This document shows positions 53,591 to 62,600 of a stretch of 64,000 nucleotides of DNA, in pieces. The position numbers and the translations under genes were made by a program. The stretch is taken from positions 1 through 64,000 of the forward strand of contig JAMLGR010000007.1 of the NCBI GenBank assembly GCA_023957775.1, given 5' to 3'. Origin of the DNA: Fimbriimonadaceae bacterium. GTDB lineage: Bacteria > Armatimonadota > Fimbriimonadia > Fimbriimonadales > Fimbriimonadaceae. Position 1 is the stretch's first letter. Each line of letters starts with the position of its first letter. The notes under the pieces were generated by a model that saw only the letters and a list, made by a program, of their open reading frames with translations, was not told the origin of the DNA and searched no databases.

Positions 53591-54334
53591 ATGGCAGGCC
53601 ACTCCAAGTGGAAAAACATCAAGATCCGCAAGGGGAAGCAGGATGCGATCCGAGGCAAGATCTTTACGAAACTCAGCCGCGAGATCATCGTGGCCGCCCG
53701 CATGGGTGGGGGCGACCCCGACTCGAATCCCCGTCTGAGGCTCGCGATCTCCAAAGCGCGCGAAAACTCGGTTCCCAAGGAGAACATCGAGCGCTCGATC
53801 CAGCGCGGCACGGGCGAGATCGAAGGGGCGGCGTACGAGGAGCTGACCTACGAAGGGTACGGCCCTGGCGGCGCCGCGATCATGCTCGAGTGCTACACGG
53901 AGAACAAGAACCGCACGGTGGCCGAAGTGAGGCATGCGTTCAGCAAGTCCGGCGGGAACCTGGCCGAGAACGGATCGGTGAGCTGGCAGTTCAAGCACGT
54001 CGGGCAGATCGTGGTTCCCGCCGAGGGCGTGGACGAGGAGGAGCTGACCCTGCAGGCGCTCGAAGCCGGCGGCGACGACGTATCTTCGGAGGACGGCACG
54101 TTCGTGATCACCACCGCGATCGAGTCGCTGCACAGCGTCAACGACGCGCTGGAGAAGATGGGTGTGAAGACCACCGACGTGGGTTTGAGCTACGTGGCGA
54201 CCAACAAGGCGGAGCCCACGGGCGACGACATTCCCAAACTGCTGCGGCTGCTGGACGCCCTCGATGACCTCGACGATGTTCAGGAGACGTATGTCAACGT
54301 CGATGTGCAAGAGGAGTGGCTTCAGGACGAGTGA
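53591..54334 (+). CDS. yebC: YebC/PmpR family protein
   Basis: 247 residues with the family signature AGHSKWKNIKIRKGKQDA, ARMGGGDPDSNPRLRLAI, YEGYGPGGAAIMLECYTEN KNRT region, FSKSGGNLAENGSVSWQF and YVATNKAE. Long described as a transcription regulator; some members act on translation of proline-rich stretches. The end overlaps the rhomboid gene (GTGA). Confidence 0.95.
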   Translation: MAGHSKWKNIKIRKGKQDAIRGKIFTKLSREIIVAARMGGGDPDSNPRLRLAISKARENSVPKENIERSIQRGTGEIEGAAYEELTYEGYGPGGAAIMLECYTENKNRTVAEVRHAFSKSGGNLAENGSVSWQFKHVGQIVVPAEGVDEEELTLQALEAGGDDVSSEDGTFVITTAIESLHSVNDALEKMGVKTTDVGLSYVATNKAEPTGDDIPKLLRLLDALDDLDDVQETYVNVDVQEEWLQDE

Positions 54335-55416
54335 GCAAGGCGGGCCGCATTCCGATCGTGGCCCTCATCCTGGTGGCTGCCAACTTGGTCGCGGCATTCG
54401 CGGCCGCGTTCCGACCTGAGCTCGTGGCTCAGTTCGGCTTTGTTGCGGCCCGGCCTTCCACAACGACGATCTTCGCGAGCCAGTTCCTTCACCTCAACCT
54501 GTTGCATCTGTTGGGGAACATGGTCTTTCTGGCGGCGGTCGGGCCGGCGGTCGAGCTGGCGGCGGGTTCGCTTCGGTTTGCCACGGTCTACCTCTTGGGA
54601 GGCCTGGGTGGAGTCGGCGCCCACGCGCTCCTGGCGGCCCCGGACGCGGCCCCGATGATCGGCGCCAGCGGCGCGGTCGCCGCCTGCGCGGCGTACTACT
54701 CGCTGCACTACCTCTCCCTGCGCGTTCCGCTCGCTCCGAAGCTCGGCGCATCGATCGCGGCGCTGGTTGGCGTATGGCTGGTGCTCCAAGTGGCGGGCGC
54801 CTTCCTCTCCTGGGGGGGCTCCGGCGGCACGGCCTACTGGGCCCACCTCGGGGGCTTCGCCACCGGATTGGTGCTCGGTCTCGTGATGAAGGCGCCCAGC
54901 ATGGCGCGCCTCGAGCTGGGCCATGCCGTCCTGCGCGAAATGAACGCACGAAGCCCCGCCGCGGCCGTCGCGGCCGCGCGACGCCACCTGGAGGAGCATC
55001 CGAGCGACCTTGCCGCGATGAGGGAGCTTGCCGCCGCCTTGGGTCGTCTGGGGGACATCGACGAGGAGGCCGCGGTCTGGTGCCGGATCCTCGACCTCAC
55101 GCCCGAGTCCGGCCAGGCCCCGGCGTTGCGCGAACTGGATCGTCTGCAGCGACTGTCCGTCCTGCCTTCGCTTCGCCGAACCCTGCTGGCGGAGCGCTTC
55201 AAAGACCCGGACCCCGAGACGGCGCGGCGCCTGCTTCAGTCCGTGGTCGAGGGGTCCCAAGACGATCCGCAGCGCCCGGACGCGATGCTCGCCCTCGTCG
55301 CCCTGGAGCGCGAAACGAGCCCGTCGAGGGCGCAGGACCTGCTGGCTGAGCTCTTGCGCATCTATCCGATGCACCCGGCCGCGGAGCTCGCCCGCACCCG
55401 AGGGTGGGCCTCATGA
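54331..55416 (+). CDS. Rhomboid-family intramembrane protease with TPR-like tail
   Basis: 361 residues. Six membrane helices with the rhomboid signs: FLHLNLLHLLGNMVFL in helix 2, the catalytic Ser in IGASGAVAA, and the catalytic His in YWAHLGGFATG. After about residue 195 a cytosolic helical region (AAAVAAARRHLEEHPSDLAAMREL, in parts, then LGDIDEEAAVWCRIL) looks like tetratricopeptide repeats. GTG at 54331 overlaps the yebC stop; GTG at 54316 is the alternative. Confidence 0.88.
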   Translation: MSKAGRIPIVALILVAANLVAAFAAAFRPELVAQFGFVAARPSTTTIFASQFLHLNLLHLLGNMVFLAAVGPAVELAAGSLRFATVYLLGGLGGVGAHALLAAPDAAPMIGASGAVAACAAYYSLHYLSLRVPLAPKLGASIAALVGVWLVLQVAGAFLSWGGSGGTAYWAHLGGFATGLVLGLVMKAPSMARLELGHAVLREMNARSPAAAVAAARRHLEEHPSDLAAMRELAAALGRLGDIDEEAAVWCRILDLTPESGQAPALRELDRLQRLSVLPSLRRTLLAERFKDPDPETARRLLQSVVEGSQDDPQRPDAMLALVALERETSPSRAQDLLAELLRIYPMHPAAELARTRGWAS

Positions 55417-56090
55417 AGCGGGCTTGGCGCTACATCCGCCCGATCGTTCTCAGCGGCCTGGTTTACGGCTTGGCGCGGCTGTTGGGCTTGACGCTGCGGT
55501 TTCGAACCGAGGGGATGGAGCCGTTCAAGGCCTTGACGTGCGGCTGGATCGTGACGGGCTGGCACGGGAGATCGCTGCTTGCGGTGAACTTCTTCCGCAA
55601 ACGCGGAGCGTACGTGATCATCAGCTTGTCCCGCGACGGCGAGATGCAGAACCGAGTGTTCCGCTGGTTCGGGTTCAAGACGATTCGCGGCAGCACGGGA
55701 CGCGGAGGAGCCAGGGCGGCCATCGAGTCGATTAGGGTGCTTCGGAAGGGTGCAGGCATGACGATCTCGCCCGACGGGCCGCGGGGACCGAGCGGAGTCG
55801 TCCAGAACGGCGTGATGCTGATGGCGCAGAAGTCGGGTGCGGCGCTTGTGCCGGTCGGTTTCAGCGCCCACCCGCGGTGGCTGGCGCCGACGTGGGACCG
55901 CTATCTGGTGCCGTGGCCGTTCGCCAAGGTGCTCCTCGTCTTTGGCGAGCCCTTGTACGTTCCGCCGGAAGCCACGGCGGACGAGGTGGAGGTGCTGCGT
56001 TTGAAGCTGGAGGATCAGATGCACCAGTTGCAGGCCGATGCCGATCGCCGACTGGGCGTCCAACCGTGCGAGGTTGCCGGCGAGTCGTAG
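55413..56090 (+). CDS. DUF374-type lysophospholipid acyltransferase
   Basis: 225 residues, membrane-associated. Family motifs: TGWHGRSLLAV, SLSRDGEMQNRVFRWFGF, RGSTGRGGARA, MTISPDGPRGPSGVVQNGV and VPVGFSAHPRW. Related to LpxL-like acyltransferases of lipid A and phospholipid synthesis; the substrate is not known. Start overlaps the rhomboid stop (ATGA). Confidence 0.88.
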   Translation: MKRAWRYIRPIVLSGLVYGLARLLGLTLRFRTEGMEPFKALTCGWIVTGWHGRSLLAVNFFRKRGAYVIISLSRDGEMQNRVFRWFGFKTIRGSTGRGGARAAIESIRVLRKGAGMTISPDGPRGPSGVVQNGVMLMAQKSGAALVPVGFSAHPRWLAPTWDRYLVPWPFAKVLLVFGEPLYVPPEATADEVEVLRLKLEDQMHQLQADADRRLGVQPCEVAGES

Positions 56091-56123
56091 AGCCGCTTCC
56101 CGCCCGATTCTCGGCGCCCGGGC

Positions 56124-56129
56124 TAAACT
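56124..56129 (+). promoter_or_regulatory. Putative -10 of moaC, leaderless arrangement
   Basis: TAAACT ends 6 nt before the moaC ATG; no Shine-Dalgarno. Confidence 0.5.
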
Positions 56130-56135
56130 CCATCC

Positions 56136-56606
56136 ATGGCGGAGCTTTCGCACGTGAAGGCGGATGGAACGGTACAGATGGTCGACGTCGGGGGCAAGGC
56201 TTCCAGCTCGCGAAGGGCGGTGGCCGCGGGATTCCTCCGTTGGACCCCAGCCCATCGCGAGGCCGTTGGATCGTTGCCCAAGGGGGATGCGCTGACCATC
56301 GCGCAGGTGGCGGGCATCCAAGGCGGGAAGCGGTGTTCGGAACTGATTCCGCTTTGCCACCCGCTACCCCTTTCGCTGCTCGACGTGCGGCTGCAGGTGG
56401 AGGAGAGCGGCGTCCGTATCGAGGCGGAGGCGAGGACCGATGGGCCGACGGGCGTGGAGATGGAGGCGTACACCGCCGTGGTGGTCGCGGGCATCACGCT
56501 GATCGACATGCTCAAGGGGGTCAGCCCGGACCTGGTGCTTGAGGACGTGCGGCTGCTCGAGAAGACAGGAGGCAAGACGCCATGGAAGCGCGAGTCGGAG
56601 TCGTAA
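56136..56606 (+). CDS. moaC: Cyclic pyranopterin monophosphate synthase MoaC
   Basis: 156 residues, second step of molybdenum cofactor synthesis, after MoaA. Motifs: MVDVGGKASSSRRAVAAG, AGIQGGKRCSELIPLCHPLPL, GPTGVEMEAYTAVVVAGITL and IDMLKG with the catalytic Lys. Overlaps moaB by 25 nt. Other moa genes are not in the window. Confidence 0.97.
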   Translation: MAELSHVKADGTVQMVDVGGKASSSRRAVAAGFLRWTPAHREAVGSLPKGDALTIAQVAGIQGGKRCSELIPLCHPLPLSLLDVRLQVEESGVRIEAEARTDGPTGVEMEAYTAVVVAGITLIDMLKGVSPDLVLEDVRLLEKTGGKTPWKRESES

Positions 56607-57067
56607 CGGTCAGCGATTCCCGCTCGGCCGGACGGCAGGAGGACCAGAGCGGCCCCGCAGCCGTGGAAGCCCTGCGCGCACAAGGCTTTTGCGAGTGCGA
56701 GACGCGGCTCGTTCCCGACGAGATCTCGGCGATCCAAAGGGCGATCGCAGAACTCTGCGAGACCTGTGCGGCCGTGTTCACCACGGGAGGAACGGGCTTT
56801 TCGCCGCGCGACGTCACCCCGGAAGCCACCTCGACCTTGCTCGATCGGCGGGCCGACAACCTGGTGGAGCTCATGCGCCTGAGGGGGCTGGAGCACACGC
56901 CGATGAGCCACCTGAGCCGAGGCATCGCCGGGGTCCGCGGGGCGACGCTCGTCGTCAACCTCCCAGGCTCTCCGAAAGCGGTGCGCCAAGGGTTGGACGC
57001 GTTGGCGCCCTTGCTGCCGGACCTTCTCAGCGCCCTTCAAGGCGACGGATGCGGCCACGGATGCTGA
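56582..57067 (+). CDS. Molybdopterin adenylyltransferase-like MogA/MoaB
   Basis: 161 residues with the MoCF-binding signature: VGVVTVSDSRSAGRQEDQSG, AVFTTGGTGFSPRDVTPEAT, VNLPGSPKAVRQGLDAL. It activates molybdopterin with AMP before metal insertion. MogA and MoaB are not separable from sequence here. The C-terminus overlaps the tatD start. Confidence 0.92.
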   Translation: MEARVGVVTVSDSRSAGRQEDQSGPAAVEALRAQGFCECETRLVPDEISAIQRAIAELCETCAAVFTTGGTGFSPRDVTPEATSTLLDRRADNLVELMRLRGLEHTPMSHLSRGIAGVRGATLVVNLPGSPKAVRQGLDALAPLLPDLLSALQGDGCGHGC

Positions 57068-57831
57068 TCGACACGCACTGCCACCTGAACTTCGCCGACA
57101 AGTTTCCAGACCCGGCGGCCGAGATCGCCCTTGCCGCGCGCGAGGGCGTGGGACGACTTGTCGTCGTGGGATGCGACGAGGAGACGAGCCTGGCGGCGGT
57201 CGAGTTGGCGGACGCGCACGAGGGGGTCTACGCGGTGGTTGGGTGGCATCCGACCTCCGCCGCGAGCTTCAACTCCGCCGGCCTCCTGGCGATCGAAGCG
57301 ATGCTCGCGCATCCCAAGGTGGTGGCTGTCGGCGAGATCGGGCTCGATTTCTACTGGGACTTCTCCACCCCCGAGCAGCAGCATCGTTGTCTGCGGGACC
57401 AGCTCGATCTCGCCCGGGCGCACGCCATGCCCGTGGTCTTCCACTGTCGCGAGGCTTGGAACCCACTCCTGGACGTGTTGGAGGCCGATGCGCCGCAACC
57501 CTATCTCTTTCACTGCTTCTCGGGCGACGCCGCCCAAGCCGCCCGGGCGCTGGCGTTGGGAGGAGTGCTCGGGTTTGACGGGCCGATCACCTACAAGAAG
57601 AACGACGCGCTCCGCGCCATCGCCAGGGACACTCCCGCGGACCGCATCGTGTTGGAGACGGACAGCCCCTACCTGTCGCCCGAGCCGTTCCGCGGAAAGC
57701 CCAACCGCCCGGCGAACGTCAAGTTCGTCAACGCCGCCCTCGCGGCGGCGCGCGGGATCAGCGCAGAGGCGTGTGCAGAAATGACGACGGCCAACGCCAT
57801 AAGGTTCTTCCGGCTCACTCCCCCCGCCTGA
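57061..57831 (+). CDS. tatD: TatD family metal-dependent hydrolase
   Basis: 256 residues, amidohydrolase fold, DNase/exonuclease family. Metal ligands: LIDTHCHLNF, GEIGLDFYW, VFHCREAW, FHCFSG and ETDSPYLSPEPFRGKPNRP. ATG at 57061; longer frames run back through moaB. The stop is directly followed by heptamer array E. Confidence 0.95.
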   Translation: MLIDTHCHLNFADKFPDPAAEIALAAREGVGRLVVVGCDEETSLAAVELADAHEGVYAVVGWHPTSAASFNSAGLLAIEAMLAHPKVVAVGEIGLDFYWDFSTPEQQHRCLRDQLDLARAHAMPVVFHCREAWNPLLDVLEADAPQPYLFHCFSGDAAQAARALALGGVLGFDGPITYKKNDALRAIARDTPADRIVLETDSPYLSPEPFRGKPNRPANVKFVNAALAAARGISAEACAEMTTANAIRFFRLTPPA

Positions 57832-57832
57832 C

Positions 57833-57998
57833 CCCGACTCCCGATGCCCGTCTCCCGACTCCCGACTCCCGATTCCCGATTCCGACTCCCGATTCCCGTC
57901 TCCCGATTCCCGTCTCCCGACTCCCGATTCCCGTCTCCCGATTCCCGTCTCCCGACTCCCGATTCCCGTCTCCCGATTCCCGACTCCCGATTCCCGTT
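57833..57998. repeat. Heptamer array E
   Basis: About 23 units, C-rich on the plus strand, mixing GTCTCCC, GACTCCC and GATTCCC with two indels near the start. It ends GTTCCGAG and is followed at once by TACCCT and the peptidase start. It fills the gap after tatD. Confidence 0.96.
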
Positions 57999-58003
57999 CC
58001 GAG

Positions 58004-58009
58004 TACCCT
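58004..58009 (+). promoter_or_regulatory. Putative -10 of the M14 peptidase gene
   Basis: TACCCT, 11 nt before the ATG and 5 bp after the array. The -35 region would be array sequence. Confidence 0.35.
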
Positions 58010-58020
58010 ATTCGAATCGC

Positions 58021-60654
58021 ATGAAACGGTCTGCTCTCCTCCTGCTCGTCGTCCTTGCGTCCTTGGCCCAAGCCCAGACGTCGCCGAAAGCCGAGTTCGG
58101 CCACGCGCTCGGGGACGACTACTTCCTCGCCAACTACCAGCAGCTTGAACGCTACTGGAAGAAGCTGGATCGCGAGTCGCCCAGGTTCAAACTCGAGTCG
58201 ATCGGCAAGACCGAAGAGGGCCGCGAGCAGTACATGGCCATCGTCACCGACCCCTCCAACATGTCCCGGCTGGCACGGTACAAGGAGATCGCGCGCAAGC
58301 TGGCGCGCGCCGAAGGCGTCGACGAGTCGGAGGCGAAGGCCCTGGCCGCGGAGGGGAAGGCCGTCGTCTGGATCGACGGCGGGCTTCACGCGAGCGAGGT
58401 GCTCTGCGCACAGGCCCTCATGGAGATGGGGTGGCAGCTCGTGAGCCGCGACGACGAGGAGACGCGGCGGGTGTTGAGGGATTGCATCATCCTGCTCGTT
58501 CACGCGAACCCCGACGGACACGATCTGGTGGCGGACTGGTACATGCGGAATCCGGACCCCAGCAAGCGCTCGCTCAGCGGACTTCCCAGGCTCTACCAAA
58601 AGTACATCGGACACGACAACAACCGCGACTTCTTCGCCTCCACGCAGAGCGAGACGAAGAACATGAACCGGGTCATGTACAGCGAGTGGTATCCCGAGAT
58701 CGTCTACAACCATCACCAGACGGGCCCTGCGGGAACCGTGATGTTCTCGCCGCCGTTTCGCGACCCCTTCGCCTACGAGTGCGACCCGCTGGTGCGAACG
58801 GGACTGGACTTCGTGAGCTCCGCGATGCACGACCGGTTCCTCGCCGAGGACAAACCGGGCGTCACGATGCGGAGCGGCGCCACGTACTCGGGCTGGTGGA
58901 ACGGGGGCCTGAGGACCATGGCCTACTTCCACAACATGATCGGCATCCTGACCGAGACGATCGGCAGCCCGACGCCGACCCGGATTCCGTTCGTCAAATC
59001 GAAGCTGTTGCCGAGCCAAGACCTTCCCGCTCCCATCGAACCGCAGGAGTGGCACTTCCGCCAGTCGGTGGACTACTCGATCACCGCCAACTACGCGATT
59101 CTCGATTACGCGTCCCGCTACCGAGAGGAGCTGCTGCTCAATTTCTGGAAGATGGGCCGCAACTCCATCGAGAAGGGTCGAACGGACACGTGGACGCCGA
59201 ATCCGCGGAGAATCGAGGAAGCCCGAAGCTTCGCCGATCTTCGCAAGCCCGCCGACCGCGATCCTCGCGCGTTTCTCATTCCGGGGGACCAAGCGGACTA
59301 CGCGACCGCCGTCAAGTTCGTGAATACGCTCATGGAGACGGGTCTCGAAGTTCGCCGAAGCGCCGGATCGTTCTCCTACAAGGGCAAGACCTACCCCGCG
59401 GGGACTTTCGTGGTCCGCGCCGACCAAGCGTTCCGCCCGCACGTGCTCAGCATGTTCGAGCCGCAAGTGCACCCCGACGATTTCGAATACCCGGGCGCGC
59501 CACCGACGGCGCCCTACGACAACGCGGGCTGGACGCTGGCGTACACGATGGGGGTGCAGTTCGACCGCACGTTGGACGCCTTCGACCAGCCCCTCGACCT
59601 GCTGCGGACTCCCGCCAAGCCGACGGTGCCCTGCGATCTGCGGTCCGATTCGGCGGGCTACGTCATCGACCCACGGGTGAACGATGCGTTCCTGGCCATG
59701 AACCGAATGATGAACGATGGCGTGGACGTGTACCGCATGGCCGGCACGCAGGTTTCGGCCGAGGCCCCGGTTCCCCTCGGCGCGTTCTGGGTGCCCGCAA
59801 CCGAACGGACACGGCAGCTCCTCGAGGGTCTGGCGAGGGAGAAGGGGGTGCGAGCGTCCAATGCCGGTTCGAAGCCTTCGAGCGGCCTGGTCCGACTCCG
59901 TCAGCCTCGGATCGCCTTGCTGGATCGCTATGGCGGTTCGATGCCGTCGGGCTGGACCCGTTGGGTTCTCGAACAGTTTGAGTTTCCGTTCACTGTGGTG
60001 TATCCGCCCGAGATCGACCGGGGAGACCTCTCCAAGTTCGACGTGTTGGTGATGGTGGACGGCATGACGATCGGTGGCCGCGGGCGGGGCGGCGGCGGCG
60101 AAACGCTGGAAGGGGTCCCCGACGAGTGGCGGGTGCGGCAGGGCTCCCTTTCCGTCGACGAGTCCCTCCCAAGAGTGCGCGAGTTCGTCGAGCGCGGAGG
60201 GACGGTGGTCGCGATCGGAAGCGCGACGGGGATTGCCCAGCAGCTTGGCCTGCCCGTCGCCAACGCCCTGGTGGAAACCCAGAACGGCTTGGAGCGGCCG
60301 GTCTCGCGCGAGAAGTTCTATGTCCCAGGCTCGGTGTTGCGTGTGCGGCTGGACCCCTCGCACCCGCTGGCGTTCGGCATGCCCGAGCAAGTGGATGTGA
60401 TGTTCGACGCCAGCCCCAGCTTCCGGCTGACCGGAGACGCCGATCGGATCGCCTGGTACGACACCGACCATCCGTTGCGCAGCGGTTGGGCGTGGGGCCA
60501 GGAGCGTCTGGAGAACACGGTCGCGGCCGTCGCAACGAAGCTGGGAAAGGGGCGGGTCGTGCTGTACGGGCCCGAGATCCTCTTCCGGGGCCAACCCCAC
60601 GGGACGTTCAAGCTCCTCTTCAACGCGCTGCTCCTTGGCCAGGAGCAACCCTGA
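58021..60654 (+). CDS. Secreted M14 family zinc carboxypeptidase-like protein
   Basis: 877 residues with a signal peptide (MKRSALLLLVVLASLAQAQ). The M14 domain (about 35-370) has the zinc motif HxxE in GGLHASEVLC (His123, Glu126), then HANPDGHDL and HDNNRDFF typical of the large M14 group, and a later NHHQTGPAG. The rest (about 420-877) holds a GATase-like alpha/beta domain (RVREFVERGGTVVAIG, then GKGRVVLYGPEILFRGQPHG). Probably exported peptide digestion. The ATG at 58021 is chosen for the signal peptide; the frame is open back through array E. Confidence 0.88.
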   Translation: MKRSALLLLVVLASLAQAQTSPKAEFGHALGDDYFLANYQQLERYWKKLDRESPRFKLESIGKTEEGREQYMAIVTDPSNMSRLARYKEIARKLARAEGVDESEAKALAAEGKAVVWIDGGLHASEVLCAQALMEMGWQLVSRDDEETRRVLRDCIILLVHANPDGHDLVADWYMRNPDPSKRSLSGLPRLYQKYIGHDNNRDFFASTQSETKNMNRVMYSEWYPEIVYNHHQTGPAGTVMFSPPFRDPFAYECDPLVRTGLDFVSSAMHDRFLAEDKPGVTMRSGATYSGWWNGGLRTMAYFHNMIGILTETIGSPTPTRIPFVKSKLLPSQDLPAPIEPQEWHFRQSVDYSITANYAILDYASRYREELLLNFWKMGRNSIEKGRTDTWTPNPRRIEEARSFADLRKPADRDPRAFLIPGDQADYATAVKFVNTLMETGLEVRRSAGSFSYKGKTYPAGTFVVRADQAFRPHVLSMFEPQVHPDDFEYPGAPPTAPYDNAGWTLAYTMGVQFDRTLDAFDQPLDLLRTPAKPTVPCDLRSDSAGYVIDPRVNDAFLAMNRMMNDGVDVYRMAGTQVSAEAPVPLGAFWVPATERTRQLLEGLAREKGVRASNAGSKPSSGLVRLRQPRIALLDRYGGSMPSGWTRWVLEQFEFPFTVVYPPEIDRGDLSKFDVLVMVDGMTIGGRGRGGGGETLEGVPDEWRVRQGSLSVDESLPRVREFVERGGTVVAIGSATGIAQQLGLPVANALVETQNGLERPVSREKFYVPGSVLRVRLDPSHPLAFGMPEQVDVMFDASPSFRLTGDADRIAWYDTDHPLRSGWAWGQERLENTVAAVATKLGKGRVVLYGPEILFRGQPHGTFKLLFNALLLGQEQP

Positions 60655-60703
60655 GGGTCGCCTGTTTGGGGACGGGCGAACATCGCCGGTGGGCTGACGG
60701 GGC

Positions 60704-61921
60704 TCACCCGTGTCGGGGCGCGCGAGAGGAGTTCTGCAATCGCCTCGCCACCTCCTCTGCCTCGCGCATCACGCGAAGAACGTTGAGGCCGAGGAACTTC
60801 TTGACTTCTTCTTCCGAGTAGCCGCGGCGCAGCAACTCGGCGGTGAGAAGCGGATACTTCGACACGTCCTCCAGCCCCTCGACTCCACCGCCCCCGTCGA
60901 AGTCGCCACCAATTCCGACGTGGTCGATGCCCGCGACTTGGACGATATGGTCGATGTGATCCGCCACGCCCTTCAGGTTCGCTTTGGGCCGCGGATGATC
61001 GCGTTCCCACTGCTGCAGCATGGCGGCCGCATCGGCTTGATTCTGGAACCTGGCTTGCGCCGCCGAGCGATCTGCGCGCCAGGCGGAGGAGTCGGCGACG
61101 TAGGCTCCGAGGACGACCGCCATGACCACGCCGCCGTTCTTCTTGACGAGCCGCAGCACGTCGTCGGGGACGTTGCGCGGGTGGTCGCACACCGCCCGCG
61201 CTCCCGAGTGCGAGAAGATGACCGGTGCCTCGGTGACCCTCAGGGCATCGCGCATGGTGTCCGGTGAAACATGGGAGAGGTCCACCAACATGCCGATCCG
61301 GTTCATCTCGCGCACCACTTCCTCGCCGAACGGGGTGAGGCCCCCATGTTCGGGCTTGTCGGTGGCCGAGTCCGCCCACGGGGTGTTGAGCGAATGCGTG
61401 AGCGTCATGTACCGCGCACCCATGGCATACGTCATGCGAAGGACGGCGAGCGACGAGTCGATGGAATGCCCGCCTTCCATGCCGATGAGGCTCGCGATCT
61501 TGCCTTCGTGGAAGATCCGTTCGACATCCGCAGCGGTGCGCGCGACTTCGAAGGTATCCGGATAGCGGGCTGCAAGTCGGTGCACGGTGTCGATCTGTTC
61601 GGTCACCATCTTGACCGCAGCCGGCCCGGTCACGGTGGCGGGGATGTAGACCGACCAGAACTGCCCGCCCACCTCGCCCTGCCGCAACCGCGGGATGTCC
61701 GTTTGACCCGTGGGCAGGCCTTTGTCAAGCCCCGCGAGGTCGGGATTGCGAGACCGCGACGCCCACGGCAGGTCGTTGTGTCCGTCGATGAGCGGCACCT
61801 CGCGCTGAAGCGCCCGGGCCCGCGCCAGGACGTCCTGGCGCGACGGGGCCGCCCCCGTCGCCAAGAGCAGCGCCGCGATGCATACGATGCGGATCATAGA
61901 AGAAGGGTTCTGCGCACACAT
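60704..61921 (-). CDS. Membrane dipeptidase family M19, secreted
   Basis: 405 residues. Zinc dipeptidase motifs: [12 protein letters not shown] (His, Asp), GMEGGHSID with the bridging Glu, [32 protein letters not shown], and [11 protein letters not shown]. Signal peptide [17 protein letters not shown] begins at an internal Met (61897). The ATG at 61921 is preferred because AAGAGGGG lies 6 nt upstream, though that adds eight residues before the signal. The start region forms a hairpin. Confidence 0.93.
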   Translation of the reverse strand: MCAQNPSSMIRIVCIAALLLATGAAPSRQDVLARARALQREVPLIDGHNDLPWASRSRNPDLAGLDKGLPTGQTDIPRLRQGEVGGQFWSVYIPATVTGPAAVKMVTEQIDTVHRLAARYPDTFEVARTAADVERIFHEGKIASLIGMEGGHSIDSSLAVLRMTYAMGARYMTLTHSLNTPWADSATDKPEHGGLTPFGEEVVREMNRIGMLVDLSHVSPDTMRDALRVTEAPVIFSHSGARAVCDHPRNVPDDVLRLVKKNGGVVMAVVLGAYVADSSAWRADRSAAQARFQNQADAAAMLQQWERDHPRPKANLKGVADHIDHIVQVAGIDHVGIGGDFDGGGGVEGLEDVSKYPLLTAELLRRGYSEEEVKKFLGLNVLRVMREAEEVARRLQNSSRAPRHG

Positions 61922-61930
61922 GCAGAACCC
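61905..61930 (-). promoter_or_regulatory. Hairpin holding the dipeptidase start codon
   Basis: Perfect 9-bp stem GGGTTCTGC/GCAGAACCC with an 8-nt loop that contains the ATG (61919-61921). Part of the Shine-Dalgarno AAGAGGGG is in the stem. Confidence 0.5.
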
Positions 61931-61948
61931 CTCTTGCCGCAGGCGGCT

Positions 61949-62062
61949 CGACTCCCGACTCCCGACCGACTCCCGACTCCCGCCGACTCCCGACCGACTC
62001 CCGATTCCCGACTCCCGATTCCCGATTCCCGATTCCCGATTCCCGATTCCCGATTCCCGTCC
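61949..62062. repeat. Heptamer array F
   Basis: About 15 units, C-rich on the plus strand. The first half is broken by CGAC insertions (units of 11 bp), the second half is clean GATTCCC. It ends GTCCCC, overlapping the mscL stop region, as array B does at sdhA. Confidence 0.96.
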
Positions 62063-62063
62063 C

Positions 62064-62495
62064 CTACCCCTTCGCCCTCAGCGCGTCGCGGATCTCCGCG
62101 AGGAGCACCTCGGTCTTGGAGGGTTCGGGGGGCGCGGCGGGCGCGGCCTCTTCCTTCTTCTTCACGCGGTTCATCGCTTTCACCATCAAGAAGATCGCGA
62201 AGGCGACGATCACGAAGCTCACCACGTGGGTGATGAACGTGCCGTAGTTCAAGGTGACGGCGCCCGCTTCGGTGGCTGCCGCCGGCGACAGATAGGGGCC
62301 CGGTGTGGCCCCCTCCTTGAGCACGACGAACTGGTTCGAAAAGTCAAGGCCCCCGGTCAGCAGTCCGATCAACGGCATCAGAAGGTCTGCGACGAACGAA
62401 GACACGATCGTTCCGAACGCCGCGCCGATGACGATACCGATCGCCATGTCGAGGACGTTGCCCTTCATGGCGAATTCCTTAAACTCTTTTAGCAA
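62064..62495 (-). CDS. mscL: Large-conductance mechanosensitive channel MscL
   Basis: 143 residues, pentameric safety valve against hypo-osmotic shock. N-terminal [20 protein letters not shown], first membrane helix [22 protein letters not shown], second helix [16 protein letters not shown], then the charged KKKEE tail. The TTG at 62495 is chosen: GGAGGAG lies 7 nt upstream and the protein then starts like other MscL. Confidence 0.96.
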   Translation of the reverse strand: MLKEFKEFAMKGNVLDMAIGIVIGAAFGTIVSSFVADLLMPLIGLLTGGLDFSNQFVVLKEGATPGPYLSPAAATEAGAVTLNYGTFITHVVSFVIVAFAIFLMVKAMNRVKKKEEAAPAAPPEPSKTEVLLAEIRDALRAKG

Positions 62496-62589
62496 ATCTG
62501 ATCTCCTCCAATCTGGGGACGATCCAGCGTCCCCATTTGCAACGGTTGGACCGCAGACGGCAAACACGTGGTGTCTTGATTGCGCCCAC

Positions 62590-62595
62590 TATAAT
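62590..62595 (+). promoter_or_regulatory. Putative -10 of the deacetylase-like gene, leaderless
   Basis: A perfect TATAAT ending 5 nt before the ATG; no Shine-Dalgarno and no clear -35. Confidence 0.6.
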
Positions 62596-62600
62596 GGGCC

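Noticed and set aside
57037-60648. Minus-strand open frame of 1203 codons
   Set aside because: Antisense of tatD, array E and the M14 peptidase, all supported by motifs. The frame is open by base composition.
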